Of a DNA stretch of 23,406 bases, positions 4,528 through 12,318 are shown piece by piece; the first letter of the stretch is position 1; each line of letters begins with the position of its first letter. This DNA comes from a virus. Location of the stretch: positions 1 through 23,406 of the IMG/VR virus record IMGVR_UViG_3300025122_000167. One strand, 5' to 3'. Position numbers and translations under genes: made by a program. Under the pieces are notes generated by a model that worked only from the letters and a program-made list of their open reading frames with translations, was not told where the DNA came from and ran no database searches.

Positions 4528-6141
4528 ATGAAAGTAACTTACAACATAAAAAAGAATTGTTTTATATTAAAAAGTGGTAAAAAATTTCCACAACGAACTT
4601 ATCAAAACATCAAATTCATAGAGAATATGAAACAAGTAAGAACTAATAAAATAACTATACCTCATACAGAAACCAACATCGGAATTTTGAAAACTTTGAG
4701 TGGATTTAAATGGTCAGATTTGGCTTTTCAGCATCTATATATTGAGAATAAAGAGAAAGCTGAACAGAACATTAAAGGACTGAACCACGATCTGTTCGCA
4801 TTTCAAAAGAAAGGTGTTGGTTTCTTTTTTTCAAATAAAGGAAGGGGGGTATGTTGTGATGAAATGGGATTAGGAAAGACAATTCAATCTCTCGCATGGT
4901 GCAACCAACAGGATAAACTTACTCTTATTGTTTGTCCTTCATCAGTAAAATATAATTGGGAGAAAGAAATTAAATTCTGGTTGAAAGATAATAAAAAAGT
5001 CTTTGTCGTGAGTGGAAGAAAACCAGAACCAATTCCAGAAAAAGTAAATTACATTATAATAAATTATGATATACTTTCTCATAGATATAATGAACTTGCG
5101 AAACTTGCTATTGAAATAATAATACTAGATGAGTTTCACTATATAAAAGAAAGTTCAACCAAGAGAACCCAAGCTGTTAAAAAATTGTGTAAGAAGAAAA
5201 AACATATCATAGGTCTTAGTGGTACTCCAATCAAATCCAGACCTGTTGAATTTTTTAACATACTACATATAATTAATCCAATCATGTTTCCTTCTTTCTG
5301 GAAATTTGCACACAAATATTGTGGTGCTAAACATAATGGATTTGGTTGGGACTTTAAAGGAGCAACTAAAACAGAAGAACTTAATCTGTTACTTAAAGGA
5401 ACTATGATTAGGCGATTAAAAAAAGATGTTATAAAAGATTTACCCGATAAGATTCGTTCAATCGTCCCTTTGGAAATAACAAATAAAGCAGAATATAATA
5501 AAGCAAAAAAAGATTTTCTTACTTATACACTAAAGAAAAAAGGCATTGAAAAAGCAAAGAGTGCAAGCAAGGCTGAAACCCTTGTTAAAAAGGGAGTCCT
5601 CAAACAACTAGCCATTCAAGGCAAAATGAATGGAATAATAGAATGGTTAGTTGATTTCCTTGATGAAAATTCAGATGATAAAATAATCGTGTTTGCTATT
5701 CATAAAAAAACAATAGCTGAATTAAAATCACACTTTAATAAAGTGGCTGTTGTTTTAGATGGTTCTACCACCGCAAAAAATCGCATTGAAATGGTTGATA
5801 AATTCCAAAAAGACAAGAAGATTAGAATGTTTATTGGTAATTTACAATCCGCAGGTACAGGAATAACCCTCACAGCCTCATCAACAATTTGTTTTCTTGA
5901 AGTAGATTACTTACCCAATGAATACTTACAGGCAGAAGATAGAGCACATAGAATCGGACAAATAAATTGTGTAAACATCTATTATTTTTTAGGAATAGAT
6001 ACTATTGATGAAGAAATTATGATTGATATACTTAATCCTAAAATGAGTATATTTAATCAGATTATAGATGGTAAGAGTCAAAAAGACACAAACATTTTCG
6101 AAGCCTTAATGAAGGAAAAAAATAATGAAAACATATTATAG
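4528..6141 (+). CDS. SNF2-family DNA helicase/translocase
   Basis: A superfamily 2 ATPase of 537 residues with both RecA-like lobes. Motif I is DEMGLGKT (111-118), motif II DEFH (201-204), motif III S-G-T-P (231-234), then M-I-R-R-L-K-K-D-V (293-301). The second lobe has L-D-G-S-T (410-414), Q-S-A-G-T-G-I-T-L (440-448) and the SNF2 hallmark QAEDRAHRIGQ (468-478). Such proteins move along double-stranded DNA without unwinding it; the compact form resembles SMARCAL1/HepA-like annealing or remodelling enzymes common in phage replication regions. It is the first gene of the rightward operon behind a perfect promoter, with no clear ribosome binding site. Its end overlaps the next gene by 17 nt. 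Confidence 0.93.
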   Translation: MKVTYNIKKNCFILKSGKKFPQRTYQNIKFIENMKQVRTNKITIPHTETNIGILKTLSGFKWSDLAFQHLYIENKEKAEQNIKGLNHDLFAFQKKGVGFFFSNKGRGVCCDEMGLGKTIQSLAWCNQQDKLTLIVCPSSVKYNWEKEIKFWLKDNKKVFVVSGRKPEPIPEKVNYIIINYDILSHRYNELAKLAIEIIILDEFHYIKESSTKRTQAVKKLCKKKKHIIGLSGTPIKSRPVEFFNILHIINPIMFPSFWKFAHKYCGAKHNGFGWDFKGATKTEELNLLLKGTMIRRLKKDVIKDLPDKIRSIVPLEITNKAEYNKAKKDFLTYTLKKKGIEKAKSASKAETLVKKGVLKQLAIQGKMNGIIEWLVDFLDENSDDKIIVFAIHKKTIAELKSHFNKVAVVLDGSTTAKNRIEMVDKFQKDKKIRMFIGNLQSAGTGITLTASSTICFLEVDYLPNEYLQAEDRAHRIGQINCVNIYYFLGIDTIDEEIMIDILNPKMSIFNQIIDGKSQKDTNIFEALMKEKNNENIL

Positions 6142-6496
6142 TTTAGAAGAATTATTAATGATACTTGACCAAGACGAAGTGCTTGCTCAATGTGATGAAA
6201 CGGAAGCAGAAAAAATTATAGCTAGTGCTATATATTATAACGAGGAAATAGAAAAACAGGAATGGGAGAATTTAGGTCTTGAAATGGCTTGTGGTCAACA
6301 CACAGAAGAAGAAGCAATTGAGTTGTTAAGAAAACATGATGCACCTGATGGGATAATAGATACAGTGCGTTATGAATATGGAGAACTAAAAGAAATAGAA
6401 GAAGTTCGGGTATGTTGTTTGGCATGTGGAAGAGAAACAAAAGCTCCAATAAAGGAAAAATCCCCATTATGTTTTAGGTGTGATTCTAATTACTAA
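6125..6496 (+). CDS. Small protein with C-terminal zinc ribbon
   Basis: A 123-residue acidic protein. The first 90 residues are mainly helical. Near the C-terminus C-L-A-C and C-F-R-C, 18 residues apart, form a probable treble-clef or rubredoxin-like zinc site. The start ATG lies inside the SNF2 gene (17-nt overlap) behind AAGGAA, so the two are translationally coupled. It may be a partner of the helicase; function unknown. Confidence 0.75.
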   Translation: MKTYYSLEELLMILDQDEVLAQCDETEAEKIIASAIYYNEEIEKQEWENLGLEMACGQHTEEEAIELLRKHDAPDGIIDTVRYEYGELKEIEEVRVCCLACGRETKAPIKEKSPLCFRCDSNY

Positions 6497-6504
6497 GGAA
6501 AAAA

Positions 6505-6762
6505 ATGAAAAATAAAACAAGAAAAATGTTTTATCCAGTAAGTATTGTCAATACAAGTAATGGAGACTTGAAAATTTCTGAATACCTTCGCAATTCTCCA
6601 TTTGATAATGTTACACAATGTATTAAATTCTGTAATAGAAAGAAAATTAGATATTATTCAGTTGAAGAACAGATTAAAGAAAGGATATTTTTTGATGATA
6701 ATCTGGAATGGATATGGAAAACATTTGATTATAAGATAGTAGAAAATAAAAAAGGAAAATAA
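6505..6762 (+). CDS. Hypothetical 85-aa protein
   Basis: A basic, aromatic-rich small protein (N-terminal K-N-K-T-R-K-M-F-Y-P-V) with no recognised domain. AAGGAA precedes the ATG by about 5 nt, 8 nt after the previous stop. The stop is followed after one base by the initiator gene. Role unknown. Confidence 0.65.
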   Translation: MKNKTRKMFYPVSIVNTSNGDLKISEYLRNSPFDNVTQCIKFCNRKKIRYYSVEEQIKERIFFDDNLEWIWKTFDYKIVENKKGK

Positions 6763-6763
6763 T

Positions 6764-7888
6764 ATGAAAGTAGGACAAACTTATATCCCTTACAAGAAAT
6801 TTATCGGGGCTTATTTACCAAATTGGCTATTAAAAAGAACTGAACTAAATGGAAATGATAAAGTGATCTTCGCAAGATTGTGCCAATATGCAGGAGAGAA
6901 TGGAAAGTGTTTTCCAAAACAGAAAATTTTAGCAATGGAAACAGGTCTTAAAGAAGAAACAATAAGAAAGATATTAAAAAAATTAAGAGTATTAAAACTG
7001 ATAAAAGCAAAAACAAAAAAAGGAATTAATGAATATATTTTTCTTACGCATAAATGGATGGAAGATGATGGGTATGTAGACACCTCTAAGAACAGGTGCG
7101 TAGATACCGCTAGTAAAAAGAACAGGTATGTAGATACCTCTGACAACAGGTATGTAGATACCGCTAAGAACAGGTATGTACATACCTCTCTATATAAAGA
7201 GATAAATACAAGAGATAATAAGAAGAGTAAATCTTTATTATCTAAAGATAATAAAGAAGCTTCGGAAACCGAAGCTACCTTAAAAAAACCTTGCGATAAA
7301 TATAATTATACTTATACTGGAGAAATAAAAGATAGTACTTTTTCTTTTAGAATGAATCAAACTAAAAATTCTTATGTTAATATGTTGGAATGTGATTATG
7401 GGATTACAGTCTCAACCACATTTGAAGATAATTTACTTAATGGAAAAGAAAAATATTTCAAAGCATTGACTACTTTTCTTTTGGAATGGAATAAAGAAAC
7501 CCCAAATAAAGTAAATACATTTAAAGATTTAGTTAAATCATATTTTAGAAATATATTTGTTTCACCAGAAGGAGACAGTAAACATAATTATTATAAGACT
7601 AATCATCCTAAACCACATCAAATAATTACTAATAATAGCATTGATTTATGGCATGAATTTTGGATTGATAATCCATTACTCCAGATAAAATCTAAAGAAT
7701 TATCACTTGAAGTAAAAAAACAACAAGCTAAAGAAATTAAAAAATACAAGTGGCATCTTGAAGGATTGAAAAGATATATGTTTGATAATTCAATTAAGAT
7801 ATTTACTTCTGCTAAAAATAAATGGTATGATTTAGTGGATTTAAGAGATGAAATTGAAAAATTCAGAGAAGAAAGTGGAGTAAAATAA
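6764..7888 (+). CDS. Winged-helix replication initiator, origin in gene
   Basis: A 374-residue protein. Residues about 25-95 form a winged helix of the phage replication-protein type: L-N-G-N-D-K-V-I-F-A-R-L, C-F-P-K-Q-K-I-L-A-M-E-T-G-L and T-I-R-K-I-L-K-K-L. Residues 103-142 are repeats of N-R-Y-V-D-T-S/A, encoded by five DNA dyad iterons that probably are its own binding sites. Residues 190-374 are helical and may contact the helicase. It stands next to the DnaB-like helicase, as lambda O-type and DnaD-type initiators do. Binding to the internal repeats to open the origin is inferred from this layout. The peptide repeats look like a by-product of the DNA sites. Confidence 0.8.
   Translation: MKVGQTYIPYKKFIGAYLPNWLLKRTELNGNDKVIFARLCQYAGENGKCFPKQKILAMETGLKEETIRKILKKLRVLKLIKAKTKKGINEYIFLTHKWMEDDGYVDTSKNRCVDTASKKNRYVDTSDNRYVDTAKNRYVHTSLYKEINTRDNKKSKSLLSKDNKEASETEATLKKPCDKYNYTYTGEIKDSTFSFRMNQTKNSYVNMLECDYGITVSTTFEDNLLNGKEKYFKALTTFLLEWNKETPNKVNTFKDLVKSYFRNIFVSPEGDSKHNYYKTNHPKPHQIITNNSIDLWHEFWIDNPLLQIKSKELSLEVKKQQAKEIKKYKWHLEGLKRYMFDNSIKIFTSAKNKWYDLVDLRDEIEKFREESGVK
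7071..7186 (+). repeat. Five dyad iterons, putative replication origin
   Basis: Five copies of GGTATGTAGATACC-type dyads (arms GGTAT/ATACC around 4 bp) begin at 7071, 7095, 7125, 7149 and 7173, spaced 24, 30, 24 and 24 bp. The last, GGTATGTACATACC, is a perfect 14-bp palindrome. An AT-rich stretch follows. Repeats inside an initiator gene are typical of lambdoid-style origins. Confidence 0.75.
7232..7276 (+). repeat. Two abutting perfect hairpins beside the iterons
   Basis: TCTTTATTATCT-AA-AGATAATAAAGA (7232-7257, 12-bp arms) is followed with no gap by AGCTTCGG-AAA-CCGAAGCT (7258-7276, 8-bp arms). Both lie in the initiator coding sequence, 45 bp after the last iteron. They may form part of the origin, for example a cruciform or primase loading site. 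Confidence 0.75.
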
Positions 7889-7893
7889 AACTT

Positions 7894-9231
7894 ATGGAAA
7901 AAATAACTGAGTACATACAAGATAGTATTATCTCTTTATTACTTCAGGATAAAAATTTCTTGATGTTATGTAGAACAAATGTTTCAACAGATTTGTTTGA
8001 TGGGAGAGTACGAAAAGATTTATGTTCAATGATTTATAGTTACTATGATAGTTATGGCGATTCTCCAAAAGAAGATTTCAAAGATTATATTAAATTATCT
8101 AAAGACCGAACAAAAGAAACAAAACTTTACAGATTATATTTAAAAAAAATAAAACATCTTGATTTAAATAAAAAGTATGTTATTTCACAATTAATTGAAT
8201 GGATTCAGTACCAACAATTAACAGGAGCAGTTTTAAAATCAGCAGAGTTAATTAAAGACAAAAGATATAAAGAAGTCAAACACATTATAATTGAAGCATT
8301 TAATACTAAATTAAATATCTTAGATGTTGGAATGGACTTTTGGGATTTTGCTTATACAGGTGAAACAGATTTGGATGTTGTTTGCAGAACAGGAATAAGG
8401 ACAGTTGATAAAAAATTAAGAGGTTACTGCCGAAGTGAATTGTTTCTCTGGTTAGGTGCTACGAATGTTGGAAAATCATGGGCTTTAATTGATGGTGCTA
8501 GGTCTGCTCTTTTGCAAGGAAAGAATATTGTTTACTATTCTATTGAAATGACTACCACAAATATTATGAAAAGATTAGGTATGGCAATATCAGGAATGAA
8601 AAGAGAACATACTAACGATTTTGATGAGGACATAATTGTTACTTATAGTGATGGAAAGATGGTGAATTTTAAAGATAGAGAAGTTCTTAATACTGATTCA
8701 GAGGCATACAAACATACAAGGTCGTTTTACAAAAAAAGAAGAGGAAAGATTATAGTAAAAGAAGGAATTGAAAATAGGTGGACAGTCGGTTCAATACACT
8801 CACACCTTAATCAATTAGAAATAAGTGGTTTTGTTCCTGATATAATTTTTATTGATTATGCTGACCTGCTTACATCAGATAGAAAATTTAAAGAAAAGAT
8901 ACATGAAATAGATGATGTGTTTGTCAATTTGAGAGGATTAAGCAAAGAAAGAAATATAGCTGTAGTAAGTGCGACACAGGGAACAAGAGATGCCATTGAC
9001 GCAAGAAGAGTTGGTCTTAGACAAACATCAGGAAGTATAGGAAAAGCTAAAATAGCAGATGTAGTGATTACTCTCAATCAGACAGAAGAAGAAAGGCGTA
9101 ATAGGGTAATGCGTTTATTTGGTGCGAAAGTTCGGGAAGGCACAAAATATTGGTGGGTACACTTAACTCAAGTATTGGAAATAGGTGCTTTTTGTGTTGA
9201 CGATGAAGAACTTATTACAGAGGATTTGTAA
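7894..9231 (+). CDS. DnaB-like replicative DNA helicase
   Basis: A 445-residue RecA-fold helicase. The N-terminal ~140 residues are helical, as in DnaB. The motor has Walker A GATNVGKS (188-195), the following helix ending in Y-Y-S-I-E-M (DnaB H1a), Walker B as I-I-F-I-D-Y-A-D-L-L (317-326), and S-A-T-Q (359-362) as motif H3. The segment S-G-S-I-G-K-A-K-I-A-D-V-V-I-T-L matches the DnaB H4 region. It should form the hexamer that unwinds DNA at the fork, loaded by the initiator upstream and coupled to the primase at 10154. The ATG lies 5 nt after the initiator stop, with a GGAG rather far upstream. About 180 non-coding bases with a promoter follow. Confidence 0.92.
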   Translation: MEKITEYIQDSIISLLLQDKNFLMLCRTNVSTDLFDGRVRKDLCSMIYSYYDSYGDSPKEDFKDYIKLSKDRTKETKLYRLYLKKIKHLDLNKKYVISQLIEWIQYQQLTGAVLKSAELIKDKRYKEVKHIIIEAFNTKLNILDVGMDFWDFAYTGETDLDVVCRTGIRTVDKKLRGYCRSELFLWLGATNVGKSWALIDGARSALLQGKNIVYYSIEMTTTNIMKRLGMAISGMKREHTNDFDEDIIVTYSDGKMVNFKDREVLNTDSEAYKHTRSFYKKRRGKIIVKEGIENRWTVGSIHSHLNQLEISGFVPDIIFIDYADLLTSDRKFKEKIHEIDDVFVNLRGLSKERNIAVVSATQGTRDAIDARRVGLRQTSGSIGKAKIADVVITLNQTEEERRNRVMRLFGAKVREGTKYWWVHLTQVLEIGAFCVDDEELITEDL

Positions 9232-9279
9232 GTTCATGCATAGTAGTAATTAAGGAAAGAAAAAAAATATATTTTTTAC

Positions 9280-9308
9280 TTGACAAATGTGATATAATAT
9301 GCTATACT
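9280..9308 (+). promoter_or_regulatory. Internal sigma-70/sigma-A promoter
   Basis: Perfect TTGACA (9280-9285), 17-nt spacer and TATACT (9303-9308), preceded by an AT tract like those before the other rightward promoters. It would start transcription near 9315 for the small genes and primase, with a leader of about 100 nt. Confidence 0.75.
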
Positions 9309-9340
9309 ATTGCCATAATAAATTTTCATTTAAATAGAAA

Positions 9341-9404
9341 AGGGGGTGATTATAAGATTAAAGCCAATATTTTAGAAAATATAAGAACAGAACATTTAAA
9401 ATAG
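9341..9404 (+). other. Orphan strong ribosome binding site, possible leader peptide
   Basis: AGGGGGTGAT (9341-9350) is close to a perfect anti-16S match but no ATG follows. An ATT at 9357 at normal distance would open a 15-codon frame ending TAG at 9402-9404, and that stop overlaps the ribosome binding site of the 9414 gene. It could be a non-AUG leader peptide coupled to that gene, or a decayed start. Confidence 0.3.
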
Positions 9405-9413
9405 GAGAATAAA

Positions 9414-9626
9414 ATGACAACAGCAATTGTAGAGGGAAAAGAAGTTAAAATTGGTGACACAGTTGGATTTAAAAGTGATTATGAACAATACGGCAGAATT
9501 GTGAGTATTAAAAAAGGTAAGACACTTGGCGATGAACTTACCCTTGAAAACCTAAACGGTTTTGGGGGAGACTATTTACGATATGCCACAAGAACTGTTG
9601 AGTCTGCTGATAAGTGTTGGTTATAA
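9414..9626 (+). CDS. Hypothetical 70-aa beta-barrel-like protein
   Basis: Seventy residues with the strand-turn pattern V-K-I-G-D-T-V-G-F..Y-G-R-I-V-S-I-K-K-G-K, like KOW/SH3-type small barrels. The ATG follows TAGGAG by 7 nt. First clear gene after the 9280-9308 promoter. Specific function unknown. Confidence 0.65.
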   Translation: MTTAIVEGKEVKIGDTVGFKSDYEQYGRIVSIKKGKTLGDELTLENLNGFGGDYLRYATRTVESADKCWL

Positions 9627-9656
9627 TTTTAACTATTATTTAAAAAGGAGAACGGA

Positions 9657-9884
9657 ATGAACATTTCAAATTCTGATAAAATCGAATTCCTTAATCTTGC
9701 AAATTACATGTCACCTGAAAATGTTTCTTGTGATGGTGAACTTTCACGAACAGAAACAAATCGCAGATATTCTAAATTACAAACTCAATGGAGAAAGCTT
9801 GAAAAGAAAGTTGGTTGTAGGGTTGAGGAAGATGAGGTTTGGGATTGGTATAAGGAAGGAGATATAAATGAAATGTACTCTTAA
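9657..9884 (+). CDS. Hypothetical 75-aa protein
   Basis: Small charged protein, mainly helical, beginning M-N-I-S-N-S-D-K-I-E-F-L. It ends with W-D-W-Y-K-E-G-D-I, similar to I-D-W-Y-K-E-E in the next gene, and the DNA repeats there too (GATTGGTATAAGGAAG). AAAAAGGAG precedes the ATG. Its last 17 bases overlap the next gene. Not recognised. Confidence 0.65.
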   Translation: MNISNSDKIEFLNLANYMSPENVSCDGELSRTETNRRYSKLQTQWRKLEKKVGCRVEEDEVWDWYKEGDINEMYS

Positions 9885-10059
9885 AAATTTATACATGGTA
9901 TGTGATAAAATAGCTGAAACGCATGTTGATTCACAAACTGGTGCAGATTTTGCAGAGTTTGATGATGAAAGCGATTTACTTAACGCAGTAGAAACTGTTA
10001 TTGATTGGTATAAGGAAGAAAAAACAATTAATGGTCTTAGAGAGGAAGGAATAATATAA
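9868..10059 (+). CDS. Hypothetical acidic 63-aa protein
   Basis: Acidic helical protein (D-F-A-E-F-D-D-E-S-D-L-L-N-A-V). The ATG has AAGGAGATATAA upstream, inside the preceding gene. It shares the D-W-Y-K-E motif with that gene. Its TAA overlaps the ATG of the following membrane peptide by one base (TAATG). Function unknown. Confidence 0.65.
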   Translation: MKCTLKNLYMVCDKIAETHVDSQTGADFAEFDDESDLLNAVETVIDWYKEEKTINGLREEGII

Positions 10060-10166
10060 TGCATGCACCAAAAGAACGAAAGAACACCATGAGAAGATTA
10101 ATAATAATTGTAATTTCTATATTATTTATTCCTCTTGGATTAATATCTTTTCTATGGTGGAAATAA
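10059..10166 (+). CDS. Small 35-aa single-pass membrane protein
   Basis: A very short gene starting in the TAATG overlap, with AGAGGAAGGA just upstream. A basic N-terminus (M-H-A-P-K-E-R-K-N-T-M-R-R) leads into one hydrophobic helix of about 20 residues (L-I-I-I-V-I-S-I-L-F-I-P-L-G-L-I-S-F-L) ending W-W-K. The topology would be N-terminus inside. It could be a small toxin-like or superinfection-exclusion peptide, but nothing fixes its role. It overlaps the primase frame by 13 nt. Confidence 0.55.
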   Translation: MHAPKERKNTMRRLIIIVISILFIPLGLISFLWWK

Positions 10167-11179
10167 AGCCTATGGATTATGATGAAGAAGTTATGGGAAA
10201 ACGATTGGTGAGTGTGAAAAAAGAAAGTCAACAATTTGACATTAGAAAGTATCTTACCACTCAAGGTGTTCATTTCATTGAGAGTGGCAAAAATGTAGGT
10301 GAAGGAAATATAGGTATCTGCTGTCCTGCGTGTGATGATGATAATTTTCATATGGGAATACGCACAGACATAAAAATCTACAATTGTTGGAAATGTGAAG
10401 AACAAGGAGACCTTGTTAAATTTATATCTTTGATTGAGGGTGCAAACTATTATCTTGCATTAGCTAAAATAAAAGATTCTGCATCTGTAATTGATAGGTC
10501 AGATTTTCAAGATAAAATCAAGGATGTGTTTGCAAGGAAACCTATTGAAGAAGAAAAACAGAAAATGGAAAGAAATCTTCTTGTGCCTTGTACCAAATAT
10601 CTTCATGAATTAAATTCTGAATTTGAATTGGATGAACTGTTTTTGAATTTTATTTATGAAAGGCGTTATACAGTTAAAGAACTGGAAGAATGGGGAGTTA
10701 GGGCAGAATTGTTTAATGATTATGCTTACAGATTAATGTTTCCTGTCACATATAAAAAAAAGATAGTAAACTATGTTGGTAGAACAGTAATTGATGCCCC
10801 GAATAAGTATAAAAATTGTAGTAATAATGATGCTGTCTTCCCTATAAAAGATTTACTTTATGGTTATGATTATGTAAAGATAGGGCAAGATAATCTTGTT
10901 ATATGTGAAGGAGTGTTTGATGTAATAAGATTTGGTAAGGGAGTGGCTGTTGGAATTTTTGGAAAAGCAATTACAGTTAATCAAATGGAATTACTTTATT
11001 CACTTGAGATAAAAAAGAGAATATTAATAGTTCTTGATGGTGATGCGTTGAGAGATGCTGAGAAAATAGCAAAAGAATTACAAGCTATTGTTAAAGCAAA
11101 AGTAGAAGTGAAATGTCTTCCATCATGCCATGATCCTGATGATTATACTAAAGAACAATTAAAAGAGATTATAAAATAA
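10154..11179 (+). CDS. DNA primase (CHC2 zinc finger and TOPRIM)
   Basis: A 341-residue DnaG/T7-type primase that makes RNA primers at the fork. The zinc finger has C57, C60, H66, C78 and C81 (C-P-A-C-D-D-D-N-F-H ... N-C-W-K-C-E-E-Q-G-D), where E-Q-G-D matches the G-G-D/E-x-G-D end of CHC2 fingers. The TOPRIM core has L-V-I-C-E-G-V-F-D with the catalytic glutamate and L-I-V-L-D-G-D-A with the metal-binding D-x-D. There is no helicase domain; the helicase is the separate gene at 7894. The ATG at 10154 overlaps the small membrane gene; the ATG at 10172 is another possible start. It should work with the DnaB-like helicase. Confidence 0.9.
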   Translation: MVEIKPMDYDEEVMGKRLVSVKKESQQFDIRKYLTTQGVHFIESGKNVGEGNIGICCPACDDDNFHMGIRTDIKIYNCWKCEEQGDLVKFISLIEGANYYLALAKIKDSASVIDRSDFQDKIKDVFARKPIEEEKQKMERNLLVPCTKYLHELNSEFELDELFLNFIYERRYTVKELEEWGVRAELFNDYAYRLMFPVTYKKKIVNYVGRTVIDAPNKYKNCSNNDAVFPIKDLLYGYDYVKIGQDNLVICEGVFDVIRFGKGVAVGIFGKAITVNQMELLYSLEIKKRILIVLDGDALRDAEKIAKELQAIVKAKVEVKCLPSCHDPDDYTKEQLKEIIK

Positions 11180-11197
11180 TTTGAAAAGGAGAATAAA

Positions 11198-11416
11198 ATG
11201 ATTGACAAAGACGATGATCCATATTCATTATTGAGTTCTGATATGAAAGATTTAAGAAAGTATGCTAATGAAGTTCTGAAACAAAAAAAGAAAAGAGACT
11301 CAAGAGGAATTATGACAAATCTTGCTATGGTTAAGAAAATTGCCGATAGTGCTATAAAGAGTATGTCTAACAAATCTAAAGTTCTTAAAAATCTTTATAT
11401 GGAGAGTTCCTTATGA
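11198..11416 (+). CDS. Hypothetical 72-aa basic protein
   Basis: A lysine-rich, helical protein (K-Q-K-K-K-R-D-S-R-G in the middle) which could bind nucleic acid. AAAAGGAG lies 7 nt before the ATG. Its last four bases (ATGA) start the next gene, indicating coupled translation. Not recognised. Confidence 0.65.
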   Translation: MIDKDDDPYSLLSSDMKDLRKYANEVLKQKKKRDSRGIMTNLAMVKKIADSAIKSMSNKSKVLKNLYMESSL

Positions 11417-11706
11417 TAAAAGTTGATGATTATAAATGTTTTGTTTGCAACAAGCCAATAAAAGAGTTGTATAAATTAATGGTCATTAGTGAAGAAAGAA
11501 AAAAAGCATGGAGAACAAGTGATTTTGATTCTTGTGATAATAAAGAAATAGAAAAGAAATTTGAGGTGGCGAAAAAAAGAGCAAACAATAAAACGGTATG
11601 CATAGGCAAAGGTTTAAATAGGCATAGTAGATGTGAACCAAGTTCAAGTAATTGGATGAAGAATCCTAAATTAAGGAAAGTACACGAAGAAGTTATGGGA
11701 AAATAA
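11413..11706 (+). CDS. Small putative zinc-binding protein
   Basis: Ninety-seven residues. C-F-V-C near the N-terminus and C-I-G-K-G-L-N-R-H-S-R-C in the C-terminal half could form a zinc site with Cys and His ligands. Overlaps the preceding gene by ATGA, with GGAG upstream. It stops directly before the 11707 gene. No specific family recognised. Confidence 0.65.
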   Translation: MIKVDDYKCFVCNKPIKELYKLMVISEERKKAWRTSDFDSCDNKEIEKKFEVAKKRANNKTVCIGKGLNRHSRCEPSSSNWMKNPKLRKVHEEVMGK

Positions 11707-12318
11707 ATGGCAAGATTTGATAATGAAACAATAACTAAATACGGAAAACGGATTGCTAGAGCTTTGGGAGTGGTTATTAAATGTGATGAATTTGGAAGAA
11801 ATTGGAGCAGGGAAAATAAAGATTGTAAATTATGTAGAATAGATTCACAAAGATATAACACAAAATGTAGAGAATTTTCTTTGGGAATCAAAACAGGATA
11901 TAAACCCACAAAAATTGGAAGACCTAGAAAGAAATTAAAGCTTAAACAAAAAGAAATTTACAAAGTAAAGGGGAAAAAGAATTCGTATCAACTCTTTAAA
12001 AAAGGAACAAAGATAAGGACAGTTTATGATTTTTTGAAAGATGAAAGTAATATTGGTAAATTGGAATTAATAATGAAACATGTTGCAGAAACCTTTGAAT
12101 GTGATACAACATCTGGTTCTATTGTACAACTCATAGCATACATACGAAAAGCATTAAGTGAATTTGGGCATGAGGAAATTAAATATTATGGGGGAGTTTA
12201 TTATTTAACAAAAACCAGACAAGGAAATCGTTATGATAACATTAAACCTAAAAGGAAAGAATGCACAGAAATTGTGAACAATGTAAAAGAGGAACACCTT
12301 CAACATTTGAAGGCATAG
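11707..12318 (+). CDS. Hypothetical basic protein with AT-hook-like motif
   Basis: A 203-residue, strongly basic protein. Residues about 20-60 contain four cysteines (V-I-K-C-D, C-K-L-C, T-K-C-R), a possible zinc finger. It is followed by G-R-P-R-K-K, an AT-hook core that binds the minor groove of AT-rich DNA, then a lysine-rich stretch. The C-terminal half may be a winged helix (S-I-V-Q-L-I-A-Y-I-R-K-A-L...Y-Y-G-G-V-Y-Y-L). A DNA-binding role is inferred. Its end overlaps the polymerase gene by 58 nt. Confidence 0.65.
   Translation: MARFDNETITKYGKRIARALGVVIKCDEFGRNWSRENKDCKLCRIDSQRYNTKCREFSLGIKTGYKPTKIGRPRKKLKLKQKEIYKVKGKKNSYQLFKKGTKIRTVYDFLKDESNIGKLELIMKHVAETFECDTTSGSIVQLIAYIRKALSEFGHEEIKYYGGVYYLTKTRQGNRYDNIKPKRKECTEIVNNVKEEHLQHLKA

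Noticed and set aside
7071-7186. Regular repeats suggesting a CRISPR array
   Set aside because: The repeats are short dyads inside a coding frame with 10-16 bp between them, too short for spacers, and no cas genes are present.
10037-10405. A 122-codon minus-strand frame opposite the primase start
   Set aside because: Antisense to a primase with intact zinc finger; hydrophobic Phe/Ile/Leu-rich composition typical of reverse complement of AT-rich genes.
11430-11909. A 159-codon minus-strand frame
   Set aside because: Leucine/serine-rich antisense shadow over two plus-strand genes with good ribosome binding sites.
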